Below are positions 23,213 through 31,932 of a DNA stretch of 64,000 bases, one piece after another; the stretch's first letter is position 1; every line of letters begins with the position of its first letter. The translations under genes were made by a program, and so were the position numbers. This stretch comes from Tamaricihabitans halophyticus. Its GTDB lineage: Bacteria; Actinomycetota; Actinomycetes; Mycobacteriales; Pseudonocardiaceae. The stretch covers positions 62,001-126,000 of the forward strand of contig NZ_SLXQ01000002.1 of NCBI RefSeq assembly GCF_004340875.1, read 5' to 3'. Under the pieces are notes generated by a model. It did not search any database. It saw nothing but the letters and a program-made list of their open reading frames with translations, and was not told where the DNA came from.

Positions 23213-25027
23213 CTAGCCGCCGATCGCGGTGCCGTCCCTACGCGGATCGGCTGCCCCGGACAGCGCGCCATCCGGGCCGATCCCTACCGCGGTCTGCCCG
23301 CTGCGCAACTCGATCGCCTCCGCGCAGGGGTGCCCAAGCTCGCGCAAGCCTGGCAACAGTGCCTCCGCCGCAGTGCCGCGCTCCACCGCCGAACTCACAC
23401 AGCCGTCCGAGGTGCGCTGCCCGCTCAGATGCGGCAGGGCGAGCGCTCTCGCGGGGTCCATTCCGTGATCGAGCACCGCGGACACGGTCTGCGTGACGTA
23501 GTCCGGAATGTAAGCACCGCCGGCCGATCCGGCCACCAGCGCCGGTTCACCCGCATCGTCGTAGACGATCGACGGCGCGATCGAGGTGCGCGGCCGCTTC
23601 GTCGGCTCCATCCGGTTGATTTCGGCATCGGCCGCGCTGAAGTTGGTCTGCGCGTCGTTCAGGATCATGCCGCGGGCTTCGATCCGGGAACCGAAGCCGA
23701 GGTTGACCGTTGTCGTCATGGAAACCGCATTACCCTCGGCGTCCACGATGCTGATATGACTCGTGTTGTCGCCGGTCTGGCGCGCATCGCTCGACCTCGC
23801 CGGAGCGCCGGCTGGCTCGCCAGGCTGGACGTCCTCGATCGCCTTGTCCGGCGACACCAGCGCGGCGCGCTCGTCGAGATAGTCCGCCGAACGCAGCCCG
23901 TCGACGGGCACGTTGTCGAAATCCGGATCGCCAACGTAGGCCCGGGAATCCACCCCGGCCAGTCGGCTCGCCTCGATATGTTGATGCGCCTGTTCGAGGC
24001 TGCCCGGCTCGAGCTCATTCGCGCCAAGCCGGTTCTCGATATCCAGAATGGCCAGTGTGCTCAACCCGCCGTGTGCGGGCGGTGGCGCGGTGCACAGTTT
24101 CCCCTGCGCCAGCTCAGCGCACAGCGGATCACGCTGCTTCGCTTGGTATGCCCCGAAATCCGCCGCACTGAGCAGGCTCGGGAGCACCGCGGGCCCCTGC
24201 TCGTCCGCGTCCGGCTTGAACTCACCGGCACGTGCCTTGTCCACAATGGCCGGCGCAATGTCGCCTTCCGGGTCGTAGAACGCGTCCGCGCCACCCTCGG
24301 CGACCTCACTGAGCACATCGGCCAGCTCGGTGTTCACGATCTCGGTGCCAACCGGTTTCGGTTCATCCCCCGCGCAGTACCTGGCGCGCAGATCCGGATA
24401 GCGGCACGGCAGTGGCGTCTCCTCCGCGCTGAGCATGTCGTGCATATACGGCGAAACCGCGAAGCCGTCCCGCGCCAGCCGCTCAGCTTCGGTGAACAAG
24501 TCCTGCCAGGCAAGGGAACCGTGCTCGCCCTGCAACTCGTCGAGCACCGCGACGGTGCCCGGCACGGAAACCGCGCGCCCGGTGTAGCCGACCGCATCGC
24601 TGAACTCATCGATACCGTGCTCGGCCTGTTCCTGCTCGGTTGGCGCCGAAAGCTCGGGCGTGACCTCCGCGCCTGCCGCGGAAAGCCCGTCGTAGAACTG
24701 GGTTTTGCCGGATCCCGCGTCGTAGTAGGTGATCAGCGAGCCGCCACCGAGCCCGGAGGACTGCGGCTCCACCACGCCGAGCGCGGCCTGTACGGCCACG
24801 GCCGCGTCCGCGGCACTACCTCCGCGCAACAACACCTGGCAACCGGCGCGCACGGCATCCGGGGCAGCCGCGGCGACCATGAAGTTCTCGCCGCGCATCG
24901 CGTTACCGTCCGGCGGCGCGCACGGATCCGGCGGAGTACCGGTGGCGGATGCGGTGGTCATCGGGGTTGCGACGGACAGTGCGAGTAGCGCACCAAGGAC
25001 GACGGGCACAGCGCGGCGAACGACCAT
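23213..25027 (-). CDS. ggt: gamma-glutamyltranspeptidase
   Basis: 604-residue secreted N-terminal-nucleophile hydrolase cleaving gamma-glutamyl bonds. ATG (MVVRRAVPVVLGALLA) begins a Sec signal peptide ending near ATPMTTASA. The precursor matures by autocleavage before Thr422 in DNTSHISIVD; substrate residues SGLGGGS (N-terminal) and the later NDAQTNFS and AGSAGGAYIPDYV segments match the family. A GTG seven codons upstream is a less likely start. It lies next to the CbiX gene as ggtB does next to che1 in M. tuberculosis, supporting a link with sulfur/thiol metabolism; repeat locus F lies between them. Confidence 0.92.
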   Translation of the reverse strand: MVVRRAVPVVLGALLALSVATPMTTASATGTPPDPCAPPDGNAMRGENFMVAAAAPDAVRAGCQVLLRGGSAADAAVAVQAALGVVEPQSSGLGGGSLITYYDAGSGKTQFYDGLSAAGAEVTPELSAPTEQEQAEHGIDEFSDAVGYTGRAVSVPGTVAVLDELQGEHGSLAWQDLFTEAERLARDGFAVSPYMHDMLSAEETPLPCRYPDLRARYCAGDEPKPVGTEIVNTELADVLSEVAEGGADAFYDPEGDIAPAIVDKARAGEFKPDADEQGPAVLPSLLSAADFGAYQAKQRDPLCAELAQGKLCTAPPPAHGGLSTLAILDIENRLGANELEPGSLEQAHQHIEASRLAGVDSRAYVGDPDFDNVPVDGLRSADYLDERAALVSPDKAIEDVQPGEPAGAPARSSDARQTGDNTSHISIVDAEGNAVSMTTTVNLGFGSRIEARGMILNDAQTNFSAADAEINRMEPTKRPRTSIAPSIVYDDAGEPALVAGSAGGAYIPDYVTQTVSAVLDHGMDPARALALPHLSGQRTSDGCVSSAVERGTAAEALLPGLRELGHPCAEAIELRSGQTAVGIGPDGALSGAADPRRDGTAIGG

Positions 25028-25054
25028 AGCCGCTGACCCTACCGGCACACCGCG

Positions 25055-25085
25055 TTATCGCAAGATCCGCAAAGAACGTGGTCAC
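25055..25085 (+). repeat. dispersed beta repeat, locus F
   Basis: Beta core AAGATCCGCAAAGAAC is at 25062-25077, right arm GTGGTCAC, left arm decayed (TTATCGC). It lies between ggt (start 25027) and the CbiX-like gene (stop 25103). Confidence 0.8.
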
Positions 25086-25102
25086 AGGGCGTGGTTGGGG
25101 GC

Positions 25103-25873
25103 TCAGGCGTACCGGCGCTCGTCGACTTCGGCCGGCAGGCTCGCGAGGTAGCGGCGGAAAACCAGGTCCGCGACCTCGGGCGCCGGTCCGAGTGGTTCGG
25201 CCACGACCGCGGCCGCATCCGCCTCGGCGGCCTGGTTCGTGATCCGGTCCAGCAACAGACCCGGCGCCAGGAACCAGGAAGCGACCGCGATCCGCCGCGC
25301 GCCCCGCGCGCGAAGTACCCGCGCCGCCTCGGCAAGTCCAGGCTCGGCGGCCGCGAACCCAGCCGCGACACCGGCCCAACCGAACCGCTCCTGCCAGCTG
25401 GCGGCAATCCGCGCGACGACCGCGTTCGCGCTCGCGCTGGACGAACCCGTGCCGGCCAGCACCACACCCAGCTCTGGATCATGCGGCGAAACACCGGCCT
25501 CGGTCAGCCGGCGCAACGCGGTCTCCTCCAGCGCGCTGTCCGGTCCAAGCACATCCGAGGTGTGCACGGCCAACCGGGGCAGCCGCGCCGAGGCCTCGGT
25601 GATCAGGGCAGGGATATCCACCTTGGCGTGATACGCATTGCCGAGCAGCAGCGGAACCACGACGGCGGCGCCCTTCTTGATATCCCTGGCCCCCTCGCCG
25701 TGCACCGCGCCAAGTACGTCACCGAGCCGTGGCGCGGACAGGTCCAGAAAGGCGCCGCGCACATCCAGCCCAGGCTGCCGCTGCTTGAGCACATCCAGCA
25801 ACGCGTGCACGGTGGCCGCCGAACGCGGATCCCGGCTGCCATGCGCCACGGCGATCAGCGGTGGGGCGGTCAT
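25103..25873 (-). CDS. CbiX-type sirohydrochlorin chelatase
   Basis: 256-residue protein with two CbiX-like domains. The first contains the catalytic-type histidine in LIAVAHGSRDPRS and the second metal His near NAYHAKVDIP. It most likely inserts Fe2+ into sirohydrochlorin to make siroheme for the sulfite reductase of the same operon (inference from context; cobalt chelation is the alternative). Its ATG overlaps the TGA of the upstream permease (ATGA). It is the last gene of the sulfur operon. The orthologous position in M. tuberculosis is che1. Confidence 0.9.
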   Translation of the reverse strand: MTAPPLIAVAHGSRDPRSAATVHALLDVLKQRQPGLDVRGAFLDLSAPRLGDVLGAVHGEGARDIKKGAAVVVPLLLGNAYHAKVDIPALITEASARLPRLAVHTSDVLGPDSALEETALRRLTEAGVSPHDPELGVVLAGTGSSSASANAVVARIAASWQERFGWAGVAAGFAAAEPGLAEAARVLRARGARRIAVASWFLAPGLLLDRITNQAAEADAAAVVAEPLGPAPEVADLVFRRYLASLPAEVDERRYA

Positions 25874-26799
25874 TTCGCCATCGCCCCGGTCAACCCGCGC
25901 GAGTGCAGCACATGCCGTTCGAGCGGACGGAACACCAGCAGCTCGATGCTGATACCAACGAGCAGGATCAGGAAGATCGCCGTGATCACCATCGACATCT
26001 CGCTAAGATCGTTGCCCTGCTGCAGGTAGGCGCCGAGTCCCAGACCGAGTGCGGGGGAGGTGGCGATCAGCTCGGCGGCCATCAGCGAGCGCCAGGAGAA
26101 CGCCCAGCCCTGCTTGAGCCCGGAAAGGTAACCGGGAAGCGCGGCGGGCAGCAGGATATGCCGTACGGCGGCCAGGTTCGAGGCGCCAAGCGACTTGCCC
26201 ACCCTCGGCAGGATCGGCGGTATCTGGTCAATCCCGGAGACCAGCCCGTTCGTGATCGACGGGATCGAACCGAGCAGTACCACGAAGTACAGCGCAGGGT
26301 CCTCGATCCCGAACCACAGCACGGCCGCGGGAACCCAGGCCACCGAAGGCAGCCCCTGCATTCCGGTGATCAGCGGGCCGAGCGCGGCGCGCACGATCGG
26401 CACCTTGGCCACCAGCAAACCGAGCGGGGTGGCCACCGCGACGGCGATGGCGAAACCAAGCACCGCCCGGTGCACCGAGGTCCAGATGATGCTCAGTACC
26501 TCGCCGTTGCTCGCCCGGCTCCAGAACTCCGCCCACACCTCGCCGGGGGCCGGCAGCTTGTACTCCGGCCACAACGCGGAAGCCCACAGCGCCTGCCAGA
26601 TCAGGATCAGTACTACCAGCGCGGCGATCGGCGGCAGCACGTTGAACAGCACCGTGCGCAGCCGGCGCGGCGGCTCCTGGTGCACCGGAGCATCCAGCGC
26701 GTCCAACCCGGCCTCGACAGCGCTGAGATCATCCTGTTTGGGATCATCCTGCTTGGGGCCATCCTGCTCGCGCTGCCCGGATACCTCAGGTCGCGGCAT
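25870..26799 (-). CDS. SsuC-type ABC transporter permease (sulfonate/sulfate family)
   Basis: 309-residue inner-membrane permease of the nitrate/sulfonate/taurine family. About 45 hydrophilic residues at the N-terminus include the duplicated KQDDPKQDD, then roughly six helices. The cytoplasmic EAA loop, contacting the ATPase, lies in LGASNLAAVRHILLPAALPGYLSGLKQ. It overlaps the ATPase gene by 14 bp and CbiX by 4. Together with the downstream-listed ATPase and lipoprotein it imports an oxidised sulfur compound. The exact substrate (sulfate, sulfonate or taurine) cannot be told. Confidence 0.9.
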   Translation of the reverse strand: MPRPEVSGQREQDGPKQDDPKQDDLSAVEAGLDALDAPVHQEPPRRLRTVLFNVLPPIAALVVLILIWQALWASALWPEYKLPAPGEVWAEFWSRASNGEVLSIIWTSVHRAVLGFAIAVAVATPLGLLVAKVPIVRAALGPLITGMQGLPSVAWVPAAVLWFGIEDPALYFVVLLGSIPSITNGLVSGIDQIPPILPRVGKSLGASNLAAVRHILLPAALPGYLSGLKQGWAFSWRSLMAAELIATSPALGLGLGAYLQQGNDLSEMSMVITAIFLILLVGISIELLVFRPLERHVLHSRGLTGAMAK

Positions 26800-27610
26800 G
26801 CTGACTGATCACCTCTCGCAGCGCGGCCGTGATCTCATCGGTGACCTCGGCGCTGTCGCCCGTTCCGTCGATATCCCTGGTGTGCCACTCGCGGACGACC
26901 CGTCCAGGGCGAGACGAGAGCAGCACCACCCGCTGGCCGAGCCGGGTCGCCTCGCGCACGTCGTGGGTCACGAAGAGCACGGCGGTTTTCGTCTTCCGCC
27001 AGATCCGGATCAGCTCGCCCTGCAGCACGTCCCTGGTGATCGCGTCCAGCGCGGCGAACGGCTCGTCCATCAGCAGCAGCGACGGCTCGTCCGCCTCCTC
27101 GGTACCCGCCGCGGAAGCAAGTGCCCTGGCCAGCGCGACCCGCTGCCGCATCCCGCCGGAGAGCTCGTGCGGCCGCTTGTCGTTCACGCCGGAAAGGCGC
27201 ACCAGATCAAGCAGCTCGGCGACCTTCTCGGCGCGCTCCGCCTTCGGTACCCGATGCAGGCGCATCGGCAACTCCACGTTGCGCTGCACGGTCAACCAGG
27301 GCATCAAGGCGGCTTCCTGGAACATCACCGCCGGCCGCGCGGTATTGCGCACGATCGAACCGGTACTCGGCTGGTCCAGGTTCGCGATGAGATTGAGCAG
27401 CGTTGACTTGCCGCAGCCAGAGGCGCCGAGCAGGCAAAGGAACTCGCCAGGCGCCATGCGTAGATCAACGCCGTCCAGCGCGGTGATCGCCGCCTTGCCC
27501 CTACCGAAGGTCTTACCGATGCCGGACAGCTCGATAGCGCATTCCATTGTGGATCCTGACGTGGCCGTCGCCGGGTCAACGGGCGTGGTTTCCGCCAATG
27601 CTGAGGACAT
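26786..27610 (-). CDS. SsuB-type ABC transporter ATP-binding protein
   Basis: 274-residue ATPase of the sulfonate/nitrate/taurine uptake family, from ATG (MSSALAETTPVDPAT), with AGAAAGG 9 nt upstream. Walker A is LGASGCGKSTLL, the signature LSGGMRQRVALARALA, Walker B LLLMDEPFAALD, and the switch histidine in FVTHDVREA. A short stretch after the Walker B region of the signature (AAGTEEADEPS) is an insertion of about 8 residues between helix and Walker B, not seen in most homologues. Downstream gene overlaps by 14 bp. Confidence 0.92.
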   Translation of the reverse strand: MSSALAETTPVDPATATSGSTMECAIELSGIGKTFGRGKAAITALDGVDLRMAPGEFLCLLGASGCGKSTLLNLIANLDQPSTGSIVRNTARPAVMFQEAALMPWLTVQRNVELPMRLHRVPKAERAEKVAELLDLVRLSGVNDKRPHELSGGMRQRVALARALASAAGTEEADEPSLLLMDEPFAALDAITRDVLQGELIRIWRKTKTAVLFVTHDVREATRLGQRVVLLSSRPGRVVREWHTRDIDGTGDSAEVTDEITAALREVISQHAAT

Positions 27611-27641
27611 CAGGGGTTGCCTTTCTGCCAACGTGGTCGCG

Positions 27642-28736
27642 TTACCTTGCCGCCAGCGGACCGCTGTGGATCTGCTGCTGATTGGACTGTTCCAGCACCT
27701 GGTTCAGCATCCGAAAGTCCGCGAAGCCAGTCAGGTCCGGTTCTTCGGTGACGATCTCGGCGGTCACCGAGTCCCGTGCCAGTCTCGGGAACGCGGCGGA
27801 GATGGGATTCACCGACAGTTCCATGGTGTCGAAAGCCCGATCCAGTACCCGGTCGCCCATCCGCCCGCCGGTAAGTTCCTCAAACTCGTCATTGGTGACC
27901 TGCTTGGCCGCATCCGGGTTCTCGTTCGCCCAATCGGTCGCCTCAACCAGGCCGCGCAGCATCGCACGCACGGTGGTCGGGTGCTCCTCGAGGAACTCCT
28001 TGCGCACCAGGACAACCGTGGTCGGGAACGTGCCGCCCGGCCAGAGATCGCGCTCGTCGAGGAAGACCTTCGCGCCCGCCTCGAAAATGAGCCGGGAGGA
28101 CCACGGCTCGGGAATCCAGGCGCCATCGATCGCGCCTTCCCGGAACGAGTTCAACGTCTGCGCGTTGTCCACATTGAGCACACGGACCTGAGTGGGGCCG
28201 GTGCCGAGCTCGAGGCCATGCTCGGCGAGCCAGGCCTTGAGCGCGACATCCTGGGTGCCGCCCAACTGCGGAGTGGCGATCTGCTTGCCCGCGAGGTCCT
28301 CCGGCTCACTGATATCCGGAGTGGTCACCAGCTGAGCGCCGCCCGAGGTCGCGCCCGCGATCATCCGCACCGCGGCGCCCTTGGACTTGGTGTACGCGTT
28401 GATCGCCGGCCCAGGGCCGAGGAAACCGATATCCAGCGAGCCGCCAAGGAAAGCGTTCACCGCGGTCGGGCCGTTGCTGAACTGCTGCGCGACGACTTTC
28501 GAATCGACAAGGTACTTGTCGAACAACCCGTTGTGCTGCGCGATGAGCGCCGGCGCGTGGGTGACGTTCGGGAAGTAGCCGAGTCGCACCTCGCCGGCGG
28601 AGGTCGGGTTGTCGGTCAGCTCGGCCTCCGCCCGGTCCGAACCGCCGGCCCGCGTGCAGGAACTCAACACACCGAGCAGTACGAGCACGGCAAGCGACAG
28701 TACGACCGATCGCCGGTTGCGAAACGAGATGCGCAC
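27642..28736 (-). CDS. ABC transporter substrate-binding lipoprotein (sulfonate/taurine type)
   Basis: 364-residue extracytoplasmic binding protein. A GTG start (VRISFRNRRSVVLSLA), 14 nt after the cysN stop, gives a lipoprotein signal with lipobox LGVLSSC; the Cys would be lipidated. The mature domain has the SsuA-like segments LGYFPNVTHAPALIAQ, GGSLDIGFLGPGPAI and GAWIPEPW. A longer in-frame start at 28826 overlaps cysN and is not supported. It delivers substrate to the SsuC/SsuB-type pair encoded next. Confidence 0.92.
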   Translation of the reverse strand: MRISFRNRRSVVLSLAVLVLLGVLSSCTRAGGSDRAEAELTDNPTSAGEVRLGYFPNVTHAPALIAQHNGLFDKYLVDSKVVAQQFSNGPTAVNAFLGGSLDIGFLGPGPAINAYTKSKGAAVRMIAGATSGGAQLVTTPDISEPEDLAGKQIATPQLGGTQDVALKAWLAEHGLELGTGPTQVRVLNVDNAQTLNSFREGAIDGAWIPEPWSSRLIFEAGAKVFLDERDLWPGGTFPTTVVLVRKEFLEEHPTTVRAMLRGLVEATDWANENPDAAKQVTNDEFEELTGGRMGDRVLDRAFDTMELSVNPISAAFPRLARDSVTAEIVTEEPDLTGFADFRMLNQVLEQSNQQQIHSGPLAAR

Positions 28737-28749
28737 GATGTGAGCCTGG

Positions 28750-30042
28750 CTAGGACGTCGTGGCAGTTGGCTCGCCGAGCACTGGAAGCGGTGCACCGAC
28801 CATCCCCGCGGCCAGCGTGTCACCATCCTTCGGCTCGATGATCAGGAACGACCCGGTTCGGGCGTTCACCGCGTAGTCATCCACCGGCAGTCGCTCCGAG
28901 GTGCGGATCCGGACCCGGCCGATCTCGTTGAGCTGCAACTGCTCTGGCGACTCCACACTGGACAGTGTCTGTTCCTCGAAGCGCGAGTCAAGGTCGGTGA
29001 CCATCGCCTGCACCGTCTTCGCGCCGTGCTTCACCAGTACCTTGGTGCCGGCGGTAAGTGGTTTCTCGGCGAGCCAGCAGATGGTCGCCTCGAGCTCGTC
29101 CACCGGCTCGGGCGCGTTCTCCGCGGCCGCGATCACATCGCCCCTGGAGATGTCCAGATCGTCCGCGAGCACCAGGGTGACCGAGCGGCCACCGGCGGCG
29201 GCCGGCAGCGGCCCGTCCGCGGTGTCGATACTCGCCACTGTGCTACGTAGGCCGGAGGGCAGCACGACGACCTCGTCGCCTTCGCGTACCAGCCCGGCGC
29301 TCACCTGGCCCGCGTAGCCGCGGTAGTCCGGGTACTCCGGAGTGCGCGGGCGGATCACGTACTGCACGGGCAACCGGAACGGCGCATCCGCCGGCTCGGG
29401 CGCGACCGGCACGGTTTCCAGGTGCTCGAGCAATGTCGGGCCGGAGTACCAGCTGGTGTTCGCCGAGCGGGTGGCGACGTTATCGCCGACCAGCGCGGAC
29501 ACCGGGATGGAAAGCACGCTGCCATCCGCGTACCCGAGCTCGGTGGCATGCGTGGTGAACTCCTTGGCGATCACCGCGAAGGTGGACTCGTCATAGTCCA
29601 CCAGGTCGATCTTGTTCACCGCGAGCACCAGCCGCGGCACACCGAGCAGCGCGAGAACCGCGGCATGCCGGCGGGTTTGCTCGACGACACCCTTGCGGGC
29701 GTCCACAAGCAACACGCCAAGCTGCGCGGTGGACGCGCCGGTGACCGTGTTCCGGGTGTACTGCACGTGTCCAGGGGTGTCCGCGAGCACGAAGGTGCGC
29801 TGCGGGGTGGCGAAATAGCGGTAGGCAACGTCGATGGTGATGCCCTGCTCGCGCTCGGAGCGTAGCCCGTCCACCAGCAACGAGAGGTCCGGAGTGGACA
29901 GTCCGCGATCGACGCTGGCCCGTTCGACGGCGTCCAGCTGGTCAGCGAGCACCGACTTGGTGTCGTAGAGCAGCCTGCCGACCAATGTGGACTTGCCGTC
30001 GTCAACGCTACCCGCGGTAGCGAGCCGCAAGAGGTCGCTCAT
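28750..30042 (-). CDS. cysN: sulfate adenylyltransferase subunit 1 (GTPase)
   Basis: 430-residue GTPase subunit of ATP sulfurylase, coupling GTP hydrolysis to formation of adenosine-5'-phosphosulfate with CysD. G1 is TAGSVDDGKSTLVGR, G3 DTPGH and G4 NKID, followed by the EF-Tu-like beta-barrels. Unlike mycobacterial CysNC, there is no fused APS kinase domain, in keeping with direct APS reduction by CysH. Three bases separate it from cysD. Confidence 0.96.
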   Translation of the reverse strand: MSDLLRLATAGSVDDGKSTLVGRLLYDTKSVLADQLDAVERASVDRGLSTPDLSLLVDGLRSEREQGITIDVAYRYFATPQRTFVLADTPGHVQYTRNTVTGASTAQLGVLLVDARKGVVEQTRRHAAVLALLGVPRLVLAVNKIDLVDYDESTFAVIAKEFTTHATELGYADGSVLSIPVSALVGDNVATRSANTSWYSGPTLLEHLETVPVAPEPADAPFRLPVQYVIRPRTPEYPDYRGYAGQVSAGLVREGDEVVVLPSGLRSTVASIDTADGPLPAAAGGRSVTLVLADDLDISRGDVIAAAENAPEPVDELEATICWLAEKPLTAGTKVLVKHGAKTVQAMVTDLDSRFEEQTLSSVESPEQLQLNEIGRVRIRTSERLPVDDYAVNARTGSFLIIEPKDGDTLAAGMVGAPLPVLGEPTATTS

Positions 30043-30045
30043 GGT

Positions 30046-30960
30046 TTAGAAGTACCCTTCCCGCTTGCGATCTTCCATGGCCGCTTCGGACAGGCGATCG
30101 TCCGCCCTGGTCGCACCACGTTCGGTGAGCCTGCTTGCCTGCACTTCGGCGATCACCGTGCGCACGTCGGCGGCGGTGGAATCCACCGCTCCGGTGCAGG
30201 AACCGTCGCCGACGGTCCGGTAGCGCACCACTCGCCGCTCCACGGTCTCGCCTTCCCTCGGGCCGCCCCACGGCCCCGAGGTCAACCACATGCCGTCGCG
30301 CTGGAACACATCGCGCTCGTGCGCGTAGTAGATCGACGGCAGCTCGATGTTCTCCCGCTCGATGTAGCTCCACACGTCCAGCTCGGTCCAGTTGGACAGT
30401 GGGAACACCCGGACATGCTCACCTGGGCGATGCCGGCCGTTGTACAGGTTCCACAGCTCGGGCCGCTGCCTGCGTGGCTCCCACTGGCCGAAGGAGTTGC
30501 GCAGGCTGAACACCCGCTCCTTCGCGCGGGCCCGCTCCTCGTCCCTGCGCCCGCCGCCGAAGACCGCGTCGAACTTCTGCTCGGTGATGGTGTCCAGCAG
30601 TGGCGTCGTTTGCAGCGGGTTGCGCGTGCCGTCCGGCCGCTCGGCCAGCCTGCCGTCGTCGATCCAGTCCTGGACATGCGCGACGACCAGGCGCAGGCCG
30701 TGTTTTTCGACTAGACCGTCACGAAACTCGATGACTTCGTCGAAATTGTGCCCGGTGTCCACGTGCAGCAGCGAGAACGGCACCGGCGCCGGCCAGAAGG
30801 CCTTGATCGCCAGGTGCAGCAGCACGGTGGAGTCCTTGCCGCCGGAGAACAGGATCACCGGCCGGTCGAACTCGCCCGCGACCTCACGGAAGATGTGGAT
30901 CCCCTCGGCCTCGAGCGCGGTCAACTTCTCCGTCGCGATCGGTGCGGTGCTAGCGGTCAT
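30046..30960 (-). CDS. cysD: sulfate adenylyltransferase subunit 2
   Basis: 304-residue catalytic ATP sulfurylase subunit, an ATP-pyrophosphatase of the PAPS-reductase-like fold. ATG (MTASTAPIATEKLTAL) has GGGAG 6 nt upstream. The PP-loop is LFSGGKDSTVLLHLA. HVDTGHNFDEVIEFRD and the C-terminal MEDRKREGYF are family hallmarks. The longer upstream frame overlaps the end of cysH and is rejected. Partner of CysN, next in the operon. Confidence 0.96.
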   Translation of the reverse strand: MTASTAPIATEKLTALEAEGIHIFREVAGEFDRPVILFSGGKDSTVLLHLAIKAFWPAPVPFSLLHVDTGHNFDEVIEFRDGLVEKHGLRLVVAHVQDWIDDGRLAERPDGTRNPLQTTPLLDTITEQKFDAVFGGGRRDEERARAKERVFSLRNSFGQWEPRRQRPELWNLYNGRHRPGEHVRVFPLSNWTELDVWSYIERENIELPSIYYAHERDVFQRDGMWLTSGPWGGPREGETVERRVVRYRTVGDGSCTGAVDSTAADVRTVIAEVQASRLTERGATRADDRLSEAAMEDRKREGYF

Positions 30961-30988
30961 GCGGTCTCCCTGTACGGCGTCGGGCCTG

Positions 30989-31690
30989 TCACGCGTGCAG
31001 CCCGCACTCGGTCTTGTTCTGCCCGGCCCAGCGACCGCTTCGCGGGTCCGCCCCCGGCGCCACCTTCGCCGTGCACGGCGCACAACCGATCGACAGGTAT
31101 CCTTCGGACACCAGCGGGTTCTGCAGTATTCCGTGCTCGACCAGGTAGCGGTCGAATTCTTCGTCGGTCCACGGTGCGATCGGATTGATCTTCACGAGAC
31201 CATTCCGGTCGTCCCAACTGACGATGGGAGTGTTCGCCCTCGTTGGCGCATCCACCCTACGTACTCCGGTTACCCAGGCATCGTACTTGGCGAGGGTGCG
31301 CTGTAGTGGAATCACCTTCCGCAAATGGCAGCAGCGGTCCGGCCTGCTGGCAAAAAGGTCCTTGCCCTCGGCCGCGTCCTGTTCGGCGACGGTCTGGTCA
31401 GGCAGCGCGTTCACAATGCTCACATTTGGGTACACGGTGGACACCGCATCCCTCGTACCAATGGTTTCCGCGAAGTGATAACCGGTTTCCAGGAACAACA
31501 CGTCCACGTCCGGTTTCACCTGCACGGCAAGATCGATCAGCACCGCGTCCTGCATATTCGAGGCCACGATCCAGGAATCGCCGAAAGTCTCGGCGGTCCA
31601 GGCAAGTGCTTCCTGGGTATTCGCGTCGGCGAGTTCACGCCCGGCGCGTTCGGCGAGCTCCTTGAGCTCGGCCGTGTCACTCGCGGTCAT
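30989..31690 (-). CDS. cysH: adenylyl-sulfate (APS) reductase
   Basis: 233-residue thioredoxin-dependent reductase producing sulfite. ATG (MTASDTAELKELAER) has AGGAGG upstream. Cysteine pairs C120-C121 (DRCCHLRK) and C203/C206 (CAPCTAK) are the [4Fe-4S] ligands that distinguish APS reductases from PAPS reductases, and C229 in ECGLHA at the C-terminus is the catalytic cysteine. Because APS is used directly, no APS kinase is required. Its start overlaps the stop of the small zinc-ribbon gene (ATGA). Confidence 0.96.
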   Translation of the reverse strand: MTASDTAELKELAERAGRELADANTQEALAWTAETFGDSWIVASNMQDAVLIDLAVQVKPDVDVLFLETGYHFAETIGTRDAVSTVYPNVSIVNALPDQTVAEQDAAEGKDLFASRPDRCCHLRKVIPLQRTLAKYDAWVTGVRRVDAPTRANTPIVSWDDRNGLVKINPIAPWTDEEFDRYLVEHGILQNPLVSEGYLSIGCAPCTAKVAPGADPRSGRWAGQNKTECGLHA

Positions 31691-31839
31691 TGCACGCCTC
31701 CTACTGATACCCCAACCAGCTGCACCGTGAAGACACGCCGGCAGTCGGCGCACCGCCAGGCGTTCCGCGGCTCCGGCTCGGGCCGCAGGTCCTCCTCGCC
31801 ACAATAGGGACAGTAGAACGGTACGGCTCGTTCCGTCAT
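31687..31839 (-). CDS. small zinc-ribbon protein in the sulfur operon
   Basis: 50-residue protein from ATG (MTERAVPFYCPYCGEE) with AAGGGG upstream. Two CxxC knuckles (CPYCGEEDL and CADCRRVF), 20 residues apart, form a rubredoxin-like or zinc-ribbon site, so it could carry electrons or bind zinc. It sits between sirA and cysH and is coupled to cysH by ATGA. Similar tiny ORFs between sulfite and APS reductase genes occur in actinobacteria. The exact role is unknown. Confidence 0.85.
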   Translation of the reverse strand: MTERAVPFYCPYCGEEDLRPEPEPRNAWRCADCRRVFTVQLVGVSVGGVQ

Positions 31840-31932
31840 TGTTCTGCCCCTTCCCGTGTCGAGCTCGCGATATCTTCCGCGTGCTGGCATTTCGTTAGTG
31901 TTAGGTATTCACGCACGCATCGGCCCACTGGT

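Noticed and set aside
23330-24988. A 552-codon plus-strand ORF opposite ggt
   Set aside because: Antisense to an intact gamma-glutamyltranspeptidase; Arg/His/Gly-rich composition.
26829-28841. A 670-codon plus-strand ORF opposite the ABC genes
   Set aside because: Antisense to the well-conserved ATPase and binding protein.
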